Source of the DNA: Steinernema hermaphroditum
Lineage: Eukaryota > Nematoda > Chromadorea > Rhabditida > Steinernematidae
DNA length: 64,000 bases
Direction of reading: 5' to 3'
NCBI GenBank assembly: GCA_030435675.1
Contig: CM059622.1
Coordinates: forward strand, 4,278,001 to 4,342,000
The position numbers were made by a program, and so were the translations under genes. Below the pieces are notes generated by a model. The model saw only the letters and a program-made list of their open reading frames with translations, made no database searches and was not told the origin of the DNA. Of the stretch, positions 60,938-64,000 are shown piece by piece (position 1 is the first letter of the stretch; every line of letters begins with the position of its first letter).

Positions 60938-61183
60938 CTCGTCTTACATCATAGCGTGACTTAAAATGTGCTGAGATCCAGAGTTCGGCGCGCTAAGTTC
61001 CACGCGCTAAGTTCCTTGCGCGCTAAGTTCGGCGCGCTAAGTTCGCCGCGCTAAGTTCCGTGCGCGCTAAGTTCGGCGCGCTAAATTTCGCGCGCTAAGT
61101 TCCGCGCGCTATGTTCCGCGCGCGCTAAGGTCTGCGCGCTAAGTTCCGCGCGCCAAAAAAATCCGCGCTAAGTTCATGCTGCC
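60938..61183. repeat. Right TIR of the MULE
   Basis: Inverted copy of the left TIR, about 14 bp shorter by one repeat unit. Ends TTCATGCTGCC directly at the 8-bp target duplication. Confidence 0.93.
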
Positions 61184-61237
61184 CTTCCCAGCACAGTGGA
61201 GCTCGACGATGGTGGAACGCAATTTTTCCGAGACCAT
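61184..61237 (-). pseudogene. Mariner transposase, first 18 codons
   Basis: Minus-strand ATG at 61237 begins MVSEKLRSTIVELHCAGK and reaches the MULE boundary at 61184. It is in frame with the main part at 56812 once the MULE and one copy of the duplicated CTTCCCAG are discounted. Confidence 0.85.
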
Positions 61238-61398
61238 TTTGTTTCTGAATAACAGTGAATACCAGTATGAATAACAGTGAACATAGGGTAAATAGAGTTG
61301 ATAAACGCGAATAAAACATTGAAAATTTGCGCGGACGCCAAAAAACTTGCGAAAATAGACCACTCAGAAATTTCACAGAACTTTCTGAACACCCTGTA

Positions 61399-61803
61399 CA
61401 AACAAGCGGAGGGGGACGCTCGAGGGGGTCCCACCCAGCATGGTCCGCCTAATGAACATCGACTTTGGCTAGTACCATACCTCGCTCGGCGTCCTGAAAG
61501 TCCGCGAGATCGTCCGCCTCATCATCTAATCTGATCTCATCCTCTGCTTTCAGGTGCTCGCCATGCTCGTGGTGAGCTCTATGTCATATTATACGGTATG
61601 TTAAGTCCCTTATACGAAGCTACCAAGACCTTCGGGCTCTCTTGAAATCCGTGAGTTGTCTCTAAACCGGAGGCATGAACCTAAACCGGAGCCTTAGCCT
61701 CCTTTTATCTCCAAAGACCAAAATTTACACTTGGAGCGAGCTAAACTCGATTAGCATTTCCATCTATTACTTTATTTCAATGACTCATCAGAATAACAAC
61801 GGT
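61399..61803. other. Intergenic stretch between mariner and SLC5 paralogue 2
   Basis: Contains the minus-strand 3' flank of SLC5 paralogue 2, with an AATAAA near 61775-61770. The rest shows no gene. Confidence 0.4.
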
Positions 61804-63415
61804 TTAGACCTTTCTAGGCCGACATCTGAAAGTGAGGGAATGTCTTCGTCCACAAGAATACAATTCTTCTTTTGGCGGGAAAACATGGGATAAAAGAATG
61901 GCCGGAATCCAAACGCATAGGACTCCGATGGGAGGATACAGAAAGGCGGAGATCTTGCTGAAGTAGGACGCATCCGGTCTACCGTAATGAGCGTCATAGG
62001 AGGGTATTTGGGTGAGATTAAATGGATGATTGTGGCAGCCTTCAATGGTAGAGTTGGTTGGGAGGCGATATTCTGAAAAGCACGCTTCTTGTACACACCC
62101 GAAAAGAGGGAACCCACCGGCATAGGGCTTCTCCACAACGGCCGATATCCAGAGTCCGAGACAGACTACGGTGGAAAACAGAAACCCAACGGTTGTGGCT
62201 TTGGTGGATACTCGGCGGCTCAGAATCCCCACGATGAAGATTCCGATGGTGGGTCCAGAAGTGGCGTTAAACATGCCGATGACGGACATGATGATTCCCC
62301 CGAGACGACCACACGCGAAGGAGATTCCTATGCTGGCACACCCGAAGAGACACACGAGGATCTTATTGAGAACAAGTGAAGAGGTGGATGTCAGCTTGTG
62401 TCCGGCCAGGGGATTCACGAAATCTTCATATACCACCGCTGCCAAGCTGTTGTATCCAGAGGATATGGTACTTAGGGTGGTGGCGAAGATGCAGGCCAAG
62501 AAGAGGCCAGGCATTCCCGGGATGTCTTCTAAAAATTAAAATCAGGTAAGTGGAAGAAGTGCTCAACCTACTCGTGACTTTGACGGCAAAGGTCACCATG
62601 AGTTGATCATACTTCTTGACTTCGCCGGTCTCGAGTGGATTGCAGTCGTAGAAGTAGGCCAGCACAGTGAATCCGATGTACCAGGTGATGAGGGAAAACA
62701 GCAAGTAGAGGGGAGCAGTGTGTTTGACGATTCGCTTTGCCCCGCTCAGAGTGGAAACACTACAGTATCTCTGGAGAGCCATCTGATTGAGACCGTAGAA
62801 AGAGAGCCAGGTCAGAAGGGAATCCGACAGAGTGATCCAGATGCTCATGTACTAAACAAGTTCTGTTCGATTTTGTGGGACGGAGCTGGGACCTGCCTGA
62901 GCTGGATTAGGATCGATTCGCCACAGCTTCTCTATCCTCTGGCTTCTGACGGCAACTTCCCAAATCTTTCCGATCCCTCCCACCTCCATCGTTCCCTTGA
63001 CGACTATGATCGCCGTCCCAGCATACATGACCCCGGCTTGAAGGGCGTCGGTCCAGACGACCGCCTTTAGACCACCAAGAGTGGTGTAAAGAGTGCTAGA
63101 CACCCCAACGAGCTAAACGGAACGCTTGATTTGGTTGGCCGAGAGAGCGCCCCACCAGAATAAGGATCCAGGTGTCGATGTTGGTCACACCACTGAGAGC
63201 AACGGCTGGCGCATAGATGACCACTCCCATGAGCATGATGGTGTTCACGACGAACATAGCCGCGCAGATTCGCCGGAGGAACACGGAGTGGAAGCGAATC
63301 TCGAGGTATTCGTAGATGGAAGTGCTTCCGAGGTTGTAGAAGATGGGGACGAAGATGTAGCCCAGCAGGAGGATCGCCAACGGCATGGTTAAGTATTGGA
63401 GCATGAGCACAGCGC
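61804..63415 (-). CDS. SLC5 family sodium-coupled transporter, paralogue 2, 5' part not found
   Basis: Four minus-strand exons are clear: 63415-63156, 63112-62897, 62851-62572 and 62528-61804, giving 492 residues. They match paralogue 1 from TM3 to the C-terminus: STSIYEYLEIRFHSVFLRR, VIYAPAVALSG, YTTLGGLKAVVWTDALQAG, KGTMEVGGIGKIWEV, ISSGYNSLAAVVYEDFV and a C-terminal LTFRCRPRKV. The first visible exon has exactly the same length (260 nt) and phase as its counterpart in paralogue 1, while two junctions of paralogue 1 are fused here. The intron after DPNPAQ has a GC donor (CAG then GCAGGT) and is the only in-frame choice. Exons 1-2 are either past base 64000 or lost; a GTAAGC donor at 63481 with the right phase follows only a short open segment (VEVPMSLIG). 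Confidence 0.88.
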
Positions 63416-63482
63416 CTAGAAGCTGCACAATATAAATGTTCCGTTAGATTTGCTTTTTTATTGTTGTCTCCTGTCGCTTACC

Positions 63483-64000
63483 TATCAGGCTCATAGGCAC
63501 CTCCACATTTTGTACCTTGCCACCGTGTTAGAACACTTTTAGGTTTATACTATACTCCGTGTCGTCAAAAGCTGTCTTTTCATGTCTTCTACGCCTGCCT
63601 AAACTCCTACAAAATTGGGATGAGGCTGCAGGCTGAGATTTTGTGCTCTTGGCCAAGGTCAAAATTAGTGTTCCTGGAATTGTCCCGATTCTGGCCTTCC
63701 ACTTGGATCGCTCTGTTGCTTGGTGATTAAGGACACCCTTGACTTCACATCGCTCGATGCTGGGCGTTTCCTTTTACTTCTTTAGGCCTTGTGTTTTTGA
63801 GTAATATTCAGCCTGTTTTGTAAGTGCGAGTCTTGCCACCCGCAGCGCAGTGGTGTATCTATTAAGGCTGTGAAAGTTTTTAGTTCTGACTTTTTGGCGA
63901 AACTCGATTCAAAACTCGGCCTTAAAGCACTATCCATGCCGGACGTGAGAAGCTCTTCTCCCCAGCATCATTGATTAATCTTCGAAGGTCGATGACACCC
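63483..64000. other. Window end, no supported exon
   Basis: The N-terminal exons of SLC5 paralogue 2 should lie here or beyond. A 5'-splice-like GTAAGC (minus strand, 63481) follows a short phase-compatible segment interrupted upstream by TAA. No further exon can be supported in the last 500 bases. Confidence 0.35.

Larger units (their letters stand above)
56821..61183 (+). mobile_element. Mutator-like element (MULE) with captured gene, 4363 bp
   Basis: Bounded by long inverted repeats starting GGCAGCATGAACTTAGCGCG at both ends and flanked by identical 8-bp CTTCCCAG (56813-56820 and 61184-61191). Target duplications of 8-11 bp and long TIRs are typical of MULEs. It contains a FLYWCH/MULE transposase gene at 57464-59836 and a separate complete membrane-protein gene at 60317-60831, both on the plus strand. 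The two TIRs are nearly identical in sequence, differing mainly by one repeat unit, which suggests a recent insertion. Confidence 0.95.
55725..61396 (-). mobile_element. Mariner (DD37D, maT-type) transposon split by a MULE
   Basis: The ends are 27-bp perfect inverted repeats beginning CAGGGTGTTCAGAAAGTTCT (55725-55751 and 61370-61396), flanked by TA at 55723-55724 and 61397-61398. Subtracting the inserted MULE (56821-61183) and one 8-bp duplication leaves 1301 bp, the normal size of a mariner. It sits between the two SLC5 paralogues. Confidence 0.95.

Noticed and set aside
61399..61803. Possible short exon with TTTCAG acceptor near 61555
   Set aside because: The open segment after it is only about a dozen codons and matches nothing; orientation is opposite to the SLC5 gene.
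1..64000. tRNA, rRNA, CRISPR or bacterial operon features
   Set aside because: No tRNA T-loop/acceptor pairing, rRNA core or spaced direct repeats were found by eye; spliced genes show the window is eukaryotic. Small RNAs could be missed without a covariance-model search.

Overview
The window looks like nuclear DNA of a nematode. Introns are mostly 41-48 nt with TTTCAG/TTTTAG acceptors. Pyrimidine-CAG/TAG sites lie just upstream of several start codons, as expected for spliced-leader trans-splicing. Two gene pairs have operon-like spacing, with AATAAA about 100-120 nt before the next acceptor. The genus cannot be named from the sequence. All gene models below were spliced by eye; every junction stated keeps the reading frame, but exon edges may be off by a base or two.

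Left end (1-5.4 kb) is dense and housekeeping. On the minus strand a BLOC-1 subunit 5 (Muted)-like gene is followed about 130 nt later by the 5' part of nucleolar GTPase GNL2, which runs off the window. On the plus strand a Yos1/IER3IP1 gene is followed by MAEA, the CTLH/GID E3 ligase subunit. From 5.4 to 17.7 kb there is no gene I can support, only MITE-like elements. From 17.7 to 45.4 kb runs one large plus-strand gene for a four-finger C2H2 transcription factor of the klumpfuss/EGR-WT1 type (10 exons, about 834 aa). Its first intron is 14 kb and holds a perfect 213-bp hexamer array. An SLC22-type organic cation transporter follows at 46.6-50.05 kb (8 exons, 507 aa).

The right end (50.3-64 kb) is a transposon nest around two minus-strand SLC5 sodium-coupled transporter paralogues. 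A broken Ty3/gypsy-like integrase (50.4-51.9 kb) is itself split by a 265-bp solo LTR with a 4-bp target duplication. Between the SLC5 paralogues lies a DD37D mariner (maT type) with 27-bp terminal inverted repeats (TIRs) and TA target duplication. Its transposase reading frame is split by a 4.36-kb Mutator-like element (MULE) with 8-bp target duplication and about 250-bp TIRs made of a repeated 13-15 bp motif. Inside the MULE are a FLYWCH+MULE transposase gene with one apparent frameshift and a complete two-exon gene for a four-helix membrane protein with its own splice acceptor and AATAAA.

The most interesting object is this Pack-MULE-like element that appears to have captured a host membrane-protein gene, carries its own transposase, and landed in a mariner that was apparently still open-reading. 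If the MULE and one target-site copy are removed, the mariner becomes 1301 bp with an uninterrupted 338-codon frame, which supports the history strongly.
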